Assembly (NCBI GenBank): GCA_018822845.1
Contig: JAHJJD010000054.1
Location: 1 to 64,000, forward strand
Direction: 5' to 3'
Source of the DNA: Gammaproteobacteria bacterium
Lineage (GTDB): Bacteria; Pseudomonadota; Gammaproteobacteria; Thiotrichales; Thiotrichaceae
Length of the DNA stretch: 64,000 nt
Positions 1 to 8,558 of the stretch are shown here, piece after piece. Made by a program: the position numbers and the translations under genes. How positions within the stretch are numbered: position 1 is the first letter of the stretch; each line of letters opens with the position of its first letter. The notes under the pieces were generated by a model. It made no database searches, had not been told where the DNA came from, and saw nothing but the letters and a program-made list of their open reading frames with translations.

Positions 1-497
1 AGTGTTCAGAACGTGGCAGGGGAATAGCATGACAAAGGCAATATGTCTTAATCCCTTTTAAATCAGGGCAGTGTTCAGAAGTTTTCGCCGCTAAGAATGC
101 AGAAATCGCGCTGAGTCTTAATCCCTTTTAAATCAGGGCAGTGTTCAGAAGCAAAAATGATGCAGATGCAATTGCGGCTGAACGTCTTAATCCCTTTTAA
201 ATCAGGGCAGTGTTCAGAACAAATATACCGTGATATGGCAAAGCACTACGAGTCTTAATCCCTTTTAAATCAGGGCAGTGTTCAGAAGTCTAGCCCACAC
301 CGAATGCGTGCGTTATTGGGTGTCTTAATCCCTTTTAAATCAGGGCAGTGTTCAGAACAGCAGAAAATACGGCTTATCAGGACAAGAAAAGTCTTAATCC
401 CTTTTAAATCAGGGCAGTGTTCAGAACGGATAAAACACTTACCTCTCCCGGTGCAAGCCGGGTCTTAATCCCTTTTAAATCAGGGCAGTGTTCAGAA
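1..497 (-). CRISPR. Type III-B CRISPR array, left end cut by the window
   Basis: Seven complete identical 36-bp repeats (GTCTTAATCC...TTCAGAA on the plus strand) lie at 45-80, 115-150, 184-219, 252-287, 322-357, 391-426 and 462-497. The last 11 bases of another repeat lie at 1-11. Seven unrelated spacers of 32-35 bp separate them. The repeat carries a short CCCT/AGGG dyad. Read on the minus strand it ends in ATTAAGAC, close to the ATTGAAAC-type 5' tag of Cas6-processed type III crRNAs. I therefore infer minus-strand transcription, the same direction as the cas genes, with the leader on the right. The array continues beyond base 1. The array itself is certain; its strand is inferred. Confidence 0.97.
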
Positions 498-504
498 GGC
501 TCGT

Positions 505-540
505 GTCTAATCAGCCTTTTAAATCAATCGGTTACAGAGA
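505..540 (-). repeat. Degenerate copy of the CRISPR repeat
   Basis: Seven bases after the last perfect repeat, GTCTAATCAG-CCTTTTAAATCA-ATCGGTTACAGAGA aligns with the array repeat. It shares GTCT, AATC, CCTTTTAAATCA and CAGA, with small gaps. It looks like a decayed repeat or a leader-junction element. Decayed repeats usually mark the trailer end, which conflicts with the minus-strand orientation inferred from the repeat 3' end. Confidence 0.7.
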
Positions 541-1031
541 CCCTTAGCAGGAAACTCACTGTATAAAAAGTTACCTTGCGTAAAAAATGAACATAATAGA
601 TTGTTAAACAGGCGACACGCTCAGGTATTTTCGTGTTAATGCGATGATTTTACAGATATTTTTTGAAAAATGGAAGAATTATCCGGCAGTTTCGCTACTA
701 TTAGCTCCAAAGTTGATCCCTGACTGGAACCATCCGTGCTAATGGAACAATGGGCTACCCTTAAGACGAGACAAATCAAGCTGTTCTGGCCTCAACAAAA
801 TGAATATCAGCGATTTGGGGGAAGGAGACAGGCTGCACTCTGCACCGAACATGCGCAATTGTCTGAACCTGGATTTATGTGATTGGTATGATTAACTGTG
901 ATTTTGATGGTGGCACGCCCAAAAATCACAGTTAATCTGAAAAATCAGCGTAATCCCGGTTCAGACATATATTGCATACGCCACCGATGTTTTGCTCTGG
1001 ATGCTACCAGCCAGTTTGCACGAAAGTGAGA
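541..1031. other. Gene-free stretch beside the array (putative leader)
   Basis: About 490 bp without a credible gene. The part next to the array (roughly 541-680) is AT-rich and would be the leader if the array is read on the minus strand. The part next to csx2 contains a large imperfect palindrome, listed separately. A 46-codon ORF at 742-882 has no recognisable features and is not called. Confidence 0.5.
849..976. repeat. Large two-tier imperfect palindrome
   Basis: The inner arms are perfect 16-mers, GATTAACTGTGATTTT (890-905) and its complement (922-937), around a 16-nt loop. The outer arms TGTCTGAACC (860-869) and GGTTCAGACA (958-967) are also exact complements, and pairing continues imperfectly outward. 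The layout resembles dispersed intergenic hairpin elements that begin GTCTGAA and end TTCAGAC; that resemblance is from memory. It could be a MITE-like repeat or a structured RNA. It lies between csx2 and the array. Confidence 0.75.
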
Positions 1032-2204
1032 TTACGCCTTAAGTTTTGCTTCAAATTTGTCGATGAGTGCTTGTAAGTCCCGGATCAGACTGGTCGCAGG
1101 GTTACGCGCATCTTTTTCCTTAAAGCCCCCGTGTTGAATGTCATTTCTGACATTGCGTATCTGGTCGGCAATCCGTTCTGGTGAGTTTTTGCCTTCGGCT
1201 TCATTCCAGCGGCTTTCCATAGTGCTGCGAACATCGGATTTCAATTGTTGCTCATCTGCGCCTTGTGTCTGTGCGTACAGCGAAATCCAACCCTCGCGCA
1301 ACACGATAGCCGCTTCAGGGTAACGTTCGTAACTGACATACAGCTTTGCCAGTTCCAGCATTGCATGATGCCCTTGATGGTTAAACAACGAATCAGCAGG
1401 AATACCTTGCAGCTTGGCTTTCAACTGCTCCAACACCGGGAACAACGGCATGAAATGGGTACGCACTTCGGCTTCGCTTTGCGCAATCTTGGCGAGTACA
1501 TCGCTGGCACTGCCACGTTCTTTACCCGTGATGATTTGTGGCACACGCACGGTAGAAATATTATCCGAAAAAGCACGGATGGACTCCGCCAAACTCGCCA
1601 AAGTTCTGGGGCGTTCACCCTGCCCCGCCTTTTGGATAGCCGCATTTTCCTGACGTGCCAGCGTTGCCAAATCAGCACCATGCCCGGTTTTCATGAAGCT
1701 TTGCAGGCTGCTCGACCAATTCAGCAAACCGATGAAAGTGCTGATGTCCCAAACAGGCGAAGTGACTGCATCCTTGCGCCATTCACCGTAAAAAGCCTGC
1801 ATCGCTGGCACGCTATCCAGTGTCGAGCGCAGGTAGTTGATCACCGCAGCGGCAAAGAACGGCTGGGCGCGGAAACCGTGGGTAATGTCGAAACTGACAT
1901 GGGCAGCATTGCCCACCGTTACCGCATCACTAATGACCTCAAATTGTTGCCACAGCTCCTCAGTGTTACCACCAGAAGGAATACTGAGAATGGTCGGGCA
2001 CGGCAGTTGCAAACGCTCCAGCTCCTCACTCAGCCCTTGCGCGTGGGAAGCATATGCCTGCCCGGTTGCCAGCACGGTGATTTCATCGGCTTGCAGAAAG
2101 GTTGCCAAGGCTGCGGCGACGTAACGGGTTTGGCATTCCTGCCCGTTGAAGGTGTAACAGGTTTCGGCGTAGTTGCCTGTGCCGAGGAAGGTGATTAGGC
2201 GCAT
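1032..2204 (-). CDS. csx2: CARF-HEPN RNase, Csx2 / TM1812 (Cas_DxTHG) family
   Basis: A 390-aa type III accessory effector. The N-terminal MRLITFLGTGNY opening and DITHGFR (residues 106-112) are signatures of the Cas_DxTHG CARF domain, which binds cyclic oligoadenylate. The C-terminus has RNDIQH (353-358), the RxxxxH catalytic motif of HEPN ribonucleases. The expected role is a non-specific RNase switched on by cOA made by Cas10 after target recognition. It is the last protein gene before the array and follows the toxin-antitoxin pair by 25 bp. The family is clear; the exact cOA species is not visible. Confidence 0.92.
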   Translation of the reverse strand: MRLITFLGTGNYAETCYTFNGQECQTRYVAAALATFLQADEITVLATGQAYASHAQGLSEELERLQLPCPTILSIPSGGNTEELWQQFEVISDAVTVGNAAHVSFDITHGFRAQPFFAAAVINYLRSTLDSVPAMQAFYGEWRKDAVTSPVWDISTFIGLLNWSSSLQSFMKTGHGADLATLARQENAAIQKAGQGERPRTLASLAESIRAFSDNISTVRVPQIITGKERGSASDVLAKIAQSEAEVRTHFMPLFPVLEQLKAKLQGIPADSLFNHQGHHAMLELAKLYVSYERYPEAAIVLREGWISLYAQTQGADEQQLKSDVRSTMESRWNEAEGKNSPERIADQIRNVRNDIQHGGFKEKDARNPATSLIRDLQALIDKFEAKLKA

Positions 2205-2229
2205 GGGTTATCCGTTGTGTTAGCGGTTG

Positions 2230-2595
2230 TCAGGCAGCGGCAGCAAGCGGCAACCGCACATCAATTTCATCCCAAGGCACGAAGACCTTGCCGTGTTCGT
2301 CTTTCTCGATCACCAGCCATTCCGTAAGCAGGGCGACATCCTGATGCACATTGCGGTAGTGGCGATCCAGCCGCTTTGCCAGCTCGTAAATGGAAACCGC
2401 GCCGAACTTTTTGAGTTCGCTGATCAACTCCCAGCGTTTGGGGGTGAAGACCTTGGCGAACTGCGGCACGGTTTCAAAGCCGATGCTGAAATGCGGCGCG
2501 ACGGCTTGACCTGCTTCGAGGGCTTGCAGGGTTGCACCGAAGGTGTCGAGGGCAGCAGTGGCGGGTTGAATTTCGACGTGTAGTACATGGCTCAT
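2230..2595 (-). CDS. HTH antitoxin, TumA / HVO_A0114-like
   Basis: A 121-aa protein whose second half reads as a winged helix-turn-helix (about residues 50-105, including AVSIYELAKRLDRHYRNVHQ). This resembles the HVO_A0114-type DNA-binding proteins paired with TumE/DUF6516 toxins. Its ATG overlaps the end of the toxin gene by 4 nt (ATGA), so the two are translationally coupled, toxin first. Expected roles are neutralising the toxin and repressing the pair. It sits inside the cas gene run. Confidence 0.75.
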   Translation of the reverse strand: MSHVLHVEIQPATAALDTFGATLQALEAGQAVAPHFSIGFETVPQFAKVFTPKRWELISELKKFGAVSIYELAKRLDRHYRNVHQDVALLTEWLVIEKDEHGKVFVPWDEIDVRLPLAAAA

Positions 2596-2879
2596 GATGT
2601 TGCACCTTCTAGGTCACGTTTGAAGTCTGCCAGTAGTGTTGGTACATCTTTGAAAACATAAACCACTTCCAGTACCCCCATATGTTTATGGTCGCCTTTG
2701 CCGCGTTCGTTGTCGTAACCGATGACACGTTTACCCTCAACGATATAAACCAGACGGTATTTGTACGGGTGTTCAGAAGGCGGCACGGGAGTTGGAACTT
2801 CCCATACCACGCCTTCAATAATTCCGTCACCGTAGGCTTGGCGGAACTTGTGGAGGAGCTTTGCTTTCGATTCTGGCAT
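2592..2879 (-). CDS. TumE-like toxin (DUF6516 family)
   Basis: A 95-aa protein with the motifs YKYRLVYI and IGYDNERGKGDHKH, which I recognise from TumE/DUF6516 proteins annotated as toxins. It precedes the HTH antitoxin with a 4-nt overlap. A 50-bp gap separates it from cmr6. This gap contains a GATGCG/CGCATC dyad and two TAGGGTTT copies, so the pair may have its own promoter. The biochemical target cannot be inferred from sequence. Confidence 0.75.
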   Translation of the reverse strand: MPESKAKLLHKFRQAYGDGIIEGVVWEVPTPVPPSEHPYKYRLVYIVEGKRVIGYDNERGKGDHKHMGVLEVVYVFKDVPTLLADFKRDLEGATS

Positions 2880-2929
2880 GATGCGTCATTTATGTAGGGT
2901 TTGTAAAGCCATATAGGGTTTAAGGCGCA

Positions 2930-4057
2930 TCATACTATATCAAACAGCACATTCATATTGCCTTGGCTCTTAACCACAGCCGTTGCCACTAAACGTTGTT
3001 TTTCCAACAGTTTACGTTTGTCATCCGGTAGCTTTGCGAACAATGCCTTGGCATCGTCACCGCGTACTGTTGCCCGCTTTTTGTTACCTGTTGCGGTGAT
3101 TTCGCCACTGCCTTTCTGGTATTGGAAAGTGGACTTTTCCCAGCGTTCATCCTGTTGTTGGAAAGTGCCTGTATTGCCCTTGCCATCAGATTCTAGCTGC
3201 ATTCCACCGTAACCCGTTGCCGTTTTGCCACCTGCACCCGCTTGTTCCAAGGCGCGATTCAATACATCCGCAACATCGGCTAAATCAATCGCAGGGCGTT
3301 TACTGTCAGCATCTGGGTATTGGCGCAGAGCAAAGCTGAACAGCAAAGTGATCTCTTTTGCCACCAGAAATGAAACCGGCACAGGGTCATGCCAATCGGC
3401 TGGCACAGCTTCGGCTGTTCCTGCTGCCTGATCTGTTCCGCCTTTTTCGTACCACTTACCCATGTGCGGAGTCATAATGTCCACGCCGAGTGTCACGGGT
3501 TTGGTAGGCAGTGCATCAAAGAAAATCAGATTGCCCGCTTGGCTATCATAGGTTTGATCTTCAGGTTTTTTGTGGTCACTGCCGAACCAATCAAACAGTA
3601 ATTTTTCCTTGTCGGGGTTTTCTGGATTATCAGTATCCAGATTATTTTCAATGTAACTCCGCACCAAACCTTTAACCGCCGCTCCTGTCAAGTACGGCAC
3701 ACCCAAAGTTGGATGCCACGCAAAACCGTTTTCTACCGGGTGCGGATTGCCCATGCCTGTAACAAAATGCCAATTAGCTTTGAATATATGGCTTTGCCCT
3801 TGCAGACTGGCGGCTAACTGCATTTGGGCTTGTGCATGGGCGGCAAGTTGTTTGTTATTCCCTACTACTCCATTAGTATTGTTATTGAAATGATTCTTTA
3901 GCCATGCTGCATTAGCAGCACTCTCAGGCTTGGGATTTGCCCATTGTTGTTGATCTTTGTATTGGTTAAAAAATCGTTCAAACCAAAGTCCGCGATTACC
4001 TTTATTGGTTATCTCAGGTGGCACTGCTTGTAATTCAACATATAATGGTGTTGTCAT
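2930..4057 (-). CDS. cmr6: Type III-B RAMP protein Cmr6
   Basis: A 375-aa Cas7-group RAMP of the Cmr effector complex. WHPTLGVPYLTGAAVKG (about residues 133-149) is the hallmark Cmr6 glycine-rich segment, and GGKTATGYGGM is a C-terminal G-rich loop. Cmr6 caps the 3' end of the crRNA filament with Cmr1. Its start overlaps cmr5 by 4 nt, continuing a tightly coupled cmr1-to-cmr6 run. Confidence 0.93.
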   Translation of the reverse strand: MTTPLYVELQAVPPEITNKGNRGLWFERFFNQYKDQQQWANPKPESAANAAWLKNHFNNNTNGVVGNNKQLAAHAQAQMQLAASLQGQSHIFKANWHFVTGMGNPHPVENGFAWHPTLGVPYLTGAAVKGLVRSYIENNLDTDNPENPDKEKLLFDWFGSDHKKPEDQTYDSQAGNLIFFDALPTKPVTLGVDIMTPHMGKWYEKGGTDQAAGTAEAVPADWHDPVPVSFLVAKEITLLFSFALRQYPDADSKRPAIDLADVADVLNRALEQAGAGGKTATGYGGMQLESDGKGNTGTFQQQDERWEKSTFQYQKGSGEITATGNKKRATVRGDDAKALFAKLPDDKRKLLEKQRLVATAVVKSQGNMNVLFDIV

Positions 4058-4437
4058 TGCTGCTGCCCCCCACTATCACCATCGGTCATGAATGCTTTGG
4101 CAAATTTTTTCACCCAATCCATCAGCATTTGGGCTTCGGCTTGTGCAAGGCGGTATTTGTGCATATCTTCGCTAGTAATGCCAGCTAGTAAGTTGGCACA
4201 GCCTGCATACGGTTGATCTTGCTGGCACAACCAACCTGATAGCAAGTTATACAACTCACCATGTGTGCCGCCTTTAGACTTGAAGAATGCGGCGGCTTGC
4301 CCCAAGCCATTCATGTGAATCATGGCAGGCAAGTTGGAAGCATGAGCACGGTATTCTTTTTGATTTACGCCATTAGTAATAGCGGCATTCACTTGATCTA
4401 ATGCATACTTCGCCCGCTTTTGTTGCATGGTTTGCAT
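4054..4437 (-). CDS. cmr5: Type III-B small subunit Cmr5
   Basis: A 127-aa, probably all-alpha small subunit that forms the minor filament along Cmr4 in the Cmr complex. LPAMIHMNGLGQAAAFF (about residues 36-52) is the conserved Cmr5 segment. Length and position between cmr4 and cmr6 fit. It overlaps cmr6 by 4 nt and shares one base with cmr4. Confidence 0.92.
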   Translation of the reverse strand: MQTMQQKRAKYALDQVNAAITNGVNQKEYRAHASNLPAMIHMNGLGQAAAFFKSKGGTHGELYNLLSGWLCQQDQPYAGCANLLAGITSEDMHKYRLAQAEAQMLMDWVKKFAKAFMTDGDSGGQQQ

Positions 4438-5348
4438 TATTTACCCCCTGCTACAGTTGTAACTGCACACCAGCCCATGCCAACAGTTTCATTGCCACCG
4501 ACTTGCAGCCACGGCTTATCAGCAAACAAACCTGTCACTGCATTCAAAACCCATTGTGCAGATTCATCCTTGGATAAATCCACTGTTTCTGTTTTTGGTT
4601 TTCTAACCGAATTAGCGGATAAACCAACATATAGTAAGGTTTCCGGTGGCAAGGTTTCTTCGTACCATAATTGACCTTTAAGGACGGTTTTCTTTTCGGA
4701 ATCAATTGCAATGTGCGCATTCACGGGCGTGGCATGTTGGCAAAGGTGCGCGAACATATCATTGCTGACAATCACCAACTGTTCTTGCAATACCGGTTTC
4801 GCGTCGTCGACTCTCATCAGGCTTGCTATTGCGTCGATGATGTCCGTTAAATCCCGCAAATTCGTATCGAAACGATATTCTTCCAAAAATAATTTAGCGT
4901 TAGCGGGTTGTTGTGGCACAAGTGCAGGGGTTGTAGTTGCCGTATCTGTCACTGTTGGTATTGCGAATGTTAAATTCATACCAAACCGTTGCGCATCATT
5001 TTGATAGCGCTTCAGTACAGCAGGGCATGTCACCCATTTGAATTGCGAGGTAAGGGAGCGGATAGGCAACAACAGTAACCGCGCATCGCTGACCATAATC
5101 GCACCTGCATGATCACTGGCATTGTTGGTATCAGGGCCAAAAACAAATTTTACGCTGTCATTGTCTTCGCCGTATTGGCTTTCGGCACGGGTGCGCAAAG
5201 CACCTTTCATGCTTGATCCGAAAATGCACGGGTAGCCATTATGCCCTTCACGCTGAATCGGCAGGTCGATAACACCCGTCGTTGAGCCTGTACCCGCGTG
5301 GATGGAGGTTTGTGCCAATAAGCCCAAAATTGCGTTTGCTTGAGTCAT
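4437..5348 (-). CDS. cmr4: Type III-B backbone subunit and target RNase Cmr4
   Basis: A 303-aa Cas7-type backbone subunit. TGVIDLPIQRE contains Asp28, matching the catalytic Asp of known Cmr4 enzymes that cut target RNA every 6 nt. CIFGSSMKGALR is the typical RAMP G-loop. Cleavage activity should therefore be intact. The ATG overlaps the cmr3 stop by 4 nt. Confidence 0.95.
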   Translation of the reverse strand: MTQANAILGLLAQTSIHAGTGSTTGVIDLPIQREGHNGYPCIFGSSMKGALRTRAESQYGEDNDSVKFVFGPDTNNASDHAGAIMVSDARLLLLPIRSLTSQFKWVTCPAVLKRYQNDAQRFGMNLTFAIPTVTDTATTTPALVPQQPANAKLFLEEYRFDTNLRDLTDIIDAIASLMRVDDAKPVLQEQLVIVSNDMFAHLCQHATPVNAHIAIDSEKKTVLKGQLWYEETLPPETLLYVGLSANSVRKPKTETVDLSKDESAQWVLNAVTGLFADKPWLQVGGNETVGMGWCAVTTVAGGK

Positions 5349-6640
5349 GCTGAATGTCCTGAAGTGTTGTCGTTGTCATCCCAAACGCCGACGGCGAGGT
5401 GTCCGTAGCCGTATTCGGTGAAATCGCCAATGCGTTGGTCGTGTAATGCGTTGATTGCCGCTTGAATGTCGCCATCGTCCACGCTGCAAAAGAATACGCT
5501 GCCAGCAGGAACGAGACTTTTCACGGGGCGCGGTTTGTTGGCTGCCATGTCCCAGCCACCGACACGCTGGACTTTGCCCGTGATTGCACCATGCAAGGTG
5601 AGGGCAATACCGTTGAGTGTGCCGCGCCATACGGTCGGGTTGCATGCTTTGCGATGAAAATCAAGGCAGGGCGAGCCGTATAAAGGCGTGAGCAGATAAA
5701 GGGCAAACGTCGTACCACTGATGCTTACCTTGGGTAGAGTGTTACCTGTTGATTTCACGCTAAGGCTGGCTGTGCGTCCCTCACCGCCCAAACGGATGAT
5801 GGCGTTATTCGGCATGGCAGCGGGTAAGCCTTCTACATCCAATTCAATCGACATGCCAGCTTTGGGGCGAATGTGTTGGGTTTGGTACAACAAGCCTTTT
5901 TGTACGCTGCGCGTGGCGTTATCGCGGGCAATGCCAAGGCGTGATTCTTGCTCAAACAAATTTTTTGCATCGTGGATTTGTTCAGATGTTGGCTTGTCGC
6001 CCTGTAATACCGCTTTCCAACCTGCCTGGTTAAGCCATGCGTTTTCTAGAGGCTTGCTACCTTTGGGTTCGTCGCCGTCAGGGAGTTTTGGCAAGCGCAC
6101 GTTTTCACCCCAATCGCAGCGCACTACGTTTTCAACCACATCTAAGGTAAGTTGGAATAATTTCTCGCCTTTACGCATTAAATGCAGGGGTGCGGGATAG
6201 AAACGCTCACGCTTGTCATCTTCACCCCATGCCAGCCACGGGCCTTCAAAGCGTAGGTTGCCCAGCGATTCGCCGAAACCGATGTGAGTAGCGAGGGGAT
6301 GTTCGCCTTTTTTCTGATCAAACTCATCCCATTTAACGTGCAAATGTTCACCAATCAGGGTGCGCACCGCCCCAGCCAAGGTACGCACGGGAGGCGGGAA
6401 TACGCTTTGGGCTTCACCGAGTGCTTCCATTGGGCGCGACTCACGGAAAAACAGCGTGTCAGTGGCATTGAATACCAAGGTGGCTTTACCATTGACCGTG
6501 TGCTGCACTGCTATTTTTTCAAACGCTTGTTCCTGTGGTGGCGGCGATTTTGAGGTAGCAGGCTTAGTCAGTGACTGTTCTGATTTTTTACCGTAACGCA
6601 CAGGTTTGTATGGCGGTTTGTGCTTGTTAGGTTTACTCAT
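5345..6640 (-). CDS. cmr3: Type III-B protein Cmr3 (Cas5-like)
   Basis: A 431-aa Cas5-group protein that holds the crRNA 5' tag next to Cas10. FNATDTLFFRESRPMEALGE is the typical Cmr3 N-terminal signature, and FTEYGYGHLAVG forms the C-terminal G-rich loop. I start at ATG 6640 (MSKPNKHK), which overlaps the cas10 end by 8 nt. The longer ORF start at 6703 would run far into cas10. Confidence 0.92.
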   Translation of the reverse strand: MSKPNKHKPPYKPVRYGKKSEQSLTKPATSKSPPPQEQAFEKIAVQHTVNGKATLVFNATDTLFFRESRPMEALGEAQSVFPPPVRTLAGAVRTLIGEHLHVKWDEFDQKKGEHPLATHIGFGESLGNLRFEGPWLAWGEDDKRERFYPAPLHLMRKGEKLFQLTLDVVENVVRCDWGENVRLPKLPDGDEPKGSKPLENAWLNQAGWKAVLQGDKPTSEQIHDAKNLFEQESRLGIARDNATRSVQKGLLYQTQHIRPKAGMSIELDVEGLPAAMPNNAIIRLGGEGRTASLSVKSTGNTLPKVSISGTTFALYLLTPLYGSPCLDFHRKACNPTVWRGTLNGIALTLHGAITGKVQRVGGWDMAANKPRPVKSLVPAGSVFFCSVDDGDIQAAINALHDQRIGDFTEYGYGHLAVGVWDDNDNTSGHSA

Positions 6641-8558
6641 TTTCCATCCCCTTTTGTGCCAGGAAACGCACCAGTAACGCGCCATCAGCTTCCAATCGCT
6701 CACTACGTTCCCATTTTGTACTGTCTGCTTGATCTTTATCGCGGATGACAGGGCGACATTGTTTTAATAAAGGCTCTATCCGGTCTTTGGCTTGATCCAT
6801 TGTCTTTAAGTCAGATTTACCGGAGTTTAGATATTCCATCGCCATCAATGCCAGGGCATCTTCATCCTTTAAAACTCGCTCTTGTTTCTTGGCAAGATCC
6901 GGGTTCAGCAAGTCAAAACGCTCGCGGATTTTGTAGAAAAATTTGCTGGAGAACTGCTCTTTATCCTCTTGGATATTTTGGAAAGACTCAGCAATTTCCT
7001 CCAGATACGTTTTATTTGTTTCTGGTATCAGCGCAATATCCCACGGCTGTGACCATTCGAGTTGCAAGCCGCCCGGTTTCCACACCCGAATAGCGAGAGC
7101 ATCGCGTCCACGGCCATCTTTAGCTACTTCATCCAATAGTTTATGGGCATCATGCAGCACTTTGGTCAGCGGTGTTTTGATATGCACAAACTCAATCGCG
7201 CCGGAAAGTGTGGTGGGAATATCGTTATAGTCAAAGCAATTCATGTAGTGACTACGAAGTTCGGCAGCGCAAGGAATGGCATCTTCCAGCGGCAAAATTG
7301 CCAGTACGTCATCACCGCCTGCATATATCAGAAAACCATTGCACTGGTAGACAATCGGCTGTACACCTTTAGTAAAATCAGCTAAGCCTTCAGTAATAGC
7401 GCATTGCTTGAAGGTGTCACTCATGTGTGAGCCAAGCGAATCACCATCCATCATCAGAACTGCGTAAAATGGCGAAGGTTTAGGCAATTTAGGGTAGGTA
7501 CTGTCACGCACGGCATTCAATGCCTTCAACACCTTTTCAGCTTGTTTTTGATCTTCAACGATATTTGGGTTTTCAAGAGCACTTTCAAAGAATACATTGC
7601 CATCCAATGCTTTCCACTCACGCTTGCCCCATACTTCGGTTAAGCATTTAAGTTGTGTATCCCATTCTCCGTATTCACCTGCCAAGGTGCGAGCTTGGGT
7701 AAAGAAAGTGTTTAAGGTGAGTTCGTCAGCGGTATTCAAGGCTTTTTCCAGCCAATGCACTGCTGCCATGTAGGTTACGGATGGCACAGCACTGGATACT
7801 TTCCAGCCTTTCAATTGCCAACCTTGTGTCATTTTATGATCAAGATTCTTGAAGTGATGACTGAAGCGGCGTTTGACAAAAGCAATGGCACACAGGGCTT
7901 CATTTTTACGAAGATCACTTTTCATGCTTCCTTTGCCACTGTCACGCACTTTGTCCCAGAAATTTTCATTCATGGCTTTGCGGTTAGGGCGTTTTTCACC
8001 CGAAAGCTCTTGCCAGCCGTCCATCATGGCACATTTTACACCGGGTTCTTCGGGCGGGGCGTAAGTACGCCAGTTCTTGCGTTTGTCCAGCGCGGAACTG
8101 TCTTTCTCGTCTTCGGTAATGACCCAGCTCATATCCCAAAAGTTGCTGACCTGCCGATCCCAGATATTGCGCTGCACGCCATTGCTGACCGCTGCCAAAT
8201 CGGCTTCCCAGACTTTTTCGGCGAGGGCTTTCCATGCTTCTTGCACAGCATTTACGACGGCTTCGGGTTTAAACGTGGGGTCAACTGCTGCAACTAATCC
8301 TTTGAAACGGTTAGGAATGCTGCCTTGGGTTGGCTCAGTACCTTTTTTGCCGTCACCGACTAGCCAGGCCATATAATTATCATCCGGCTGTGGAAATTCC
8401 ACCTTGCCATTTTGATGTTTCACAGCTTGAATCGCTACGGCTGCCAGCCACGACAGGATAAATGACCCCGCCCAGAAATCACGGGTACGGCGAGCTTGTG
8501 ACACAAAGCCTTGTACCGGACCAAGGGTGAAGTGGAAATAGTGGGTGTTGTTACTCAT
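6633..8558 (-). CDS. cas10: Cas10 / Cmr2, GGDD-containing, HD domain not seen
   Basis: A 641-aa large subunit of the Cmr complex. GGDD at about residues 414-417 (YAGGDDVLA) marks an intact Palm/cyclase domain expected to make cyclic oligoadenylate from ATP. A first-Palm motif, MMDGDSLG, lies upstream. The protein begins directly with FTLGPVQGFVSQARRTRDF, the conserved Cmr2 segment that normally follows the HD nuclease. No HD motif is visible, and the length is well below that of HD-bearing Cmr2. The start is ATG 8558, overlapping cmr1 by 4 nt, not the upstream TTG at 8612. Confidence 0.95.
   Translation of the reverse strand: MSNNTHYFHFTLGPVQGFVSQARRTRDFWAGSFILSWLAAVAIQAVKHQNGKVEFPQPDDNYMAWLVGDGKKGTEPTQGSIPNRFKGLVAAVDPTFKPEAVVNAVQEAWKALAEKVWEADLAAVSNGVQRNIWDRQVSNFWDMSWVITEDEKDSSALDKRKNWRTYAPPEEPGVKCAMMDGWQELSGEKRPNRKAMNENFWDKVRDSGKGSMKSDLRKNEALCAIAFVKRRFSHHFKNLDHKMTQGWQLKGWKVSSAVPSVTYMAAVHWLEKALNTADELTLNTFFTQARTLAGEYGEWDTQLKCLTEVWGKREWKALDGNVFFESALENPNIVEDQKQAEKVLKALNAVRDSTYPKLPKPSPFYAVLMMDGDSLGSHMSDTFKQCAITEGLADFTKGVQPIVYQCNGFLIYAGGDDVLAILPLEDAIPCAAELRSHYMNCFDYNDIPTTLSGAIEFVHIKTPLTKVLHDAHKLLDEVAKDGRGRDALAIRVWKPGGLQLEWSQPWDIALIPETNKTYLEEIAESFQNIQEDKEQFSSKFFYKIRERFDLLNPDLAKKQERVLKDEDALALMAMEYLNSGKSDLKTMDQAKDRIEPLLKQCRPVIRDKDQADSTKWERSERLEADGALLVRFLAQKGMENE

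Noticed and set aside
1-497. Self-targeting by spacers
   Set aside because: By eye, no spacer matches another part of this window; a genome-wide search would be needed to say more.
742-882. 46-codon plus-strand ORF next to the palindrome
   Set aside because: No ribosome-binding site, no recognisable protein, and it ends inside the palindromic element.
1245-2198. 317-aa plus-strand ORF
   Set aside because: Antisense to csx2, which has clear CARF and HEPN motifs.
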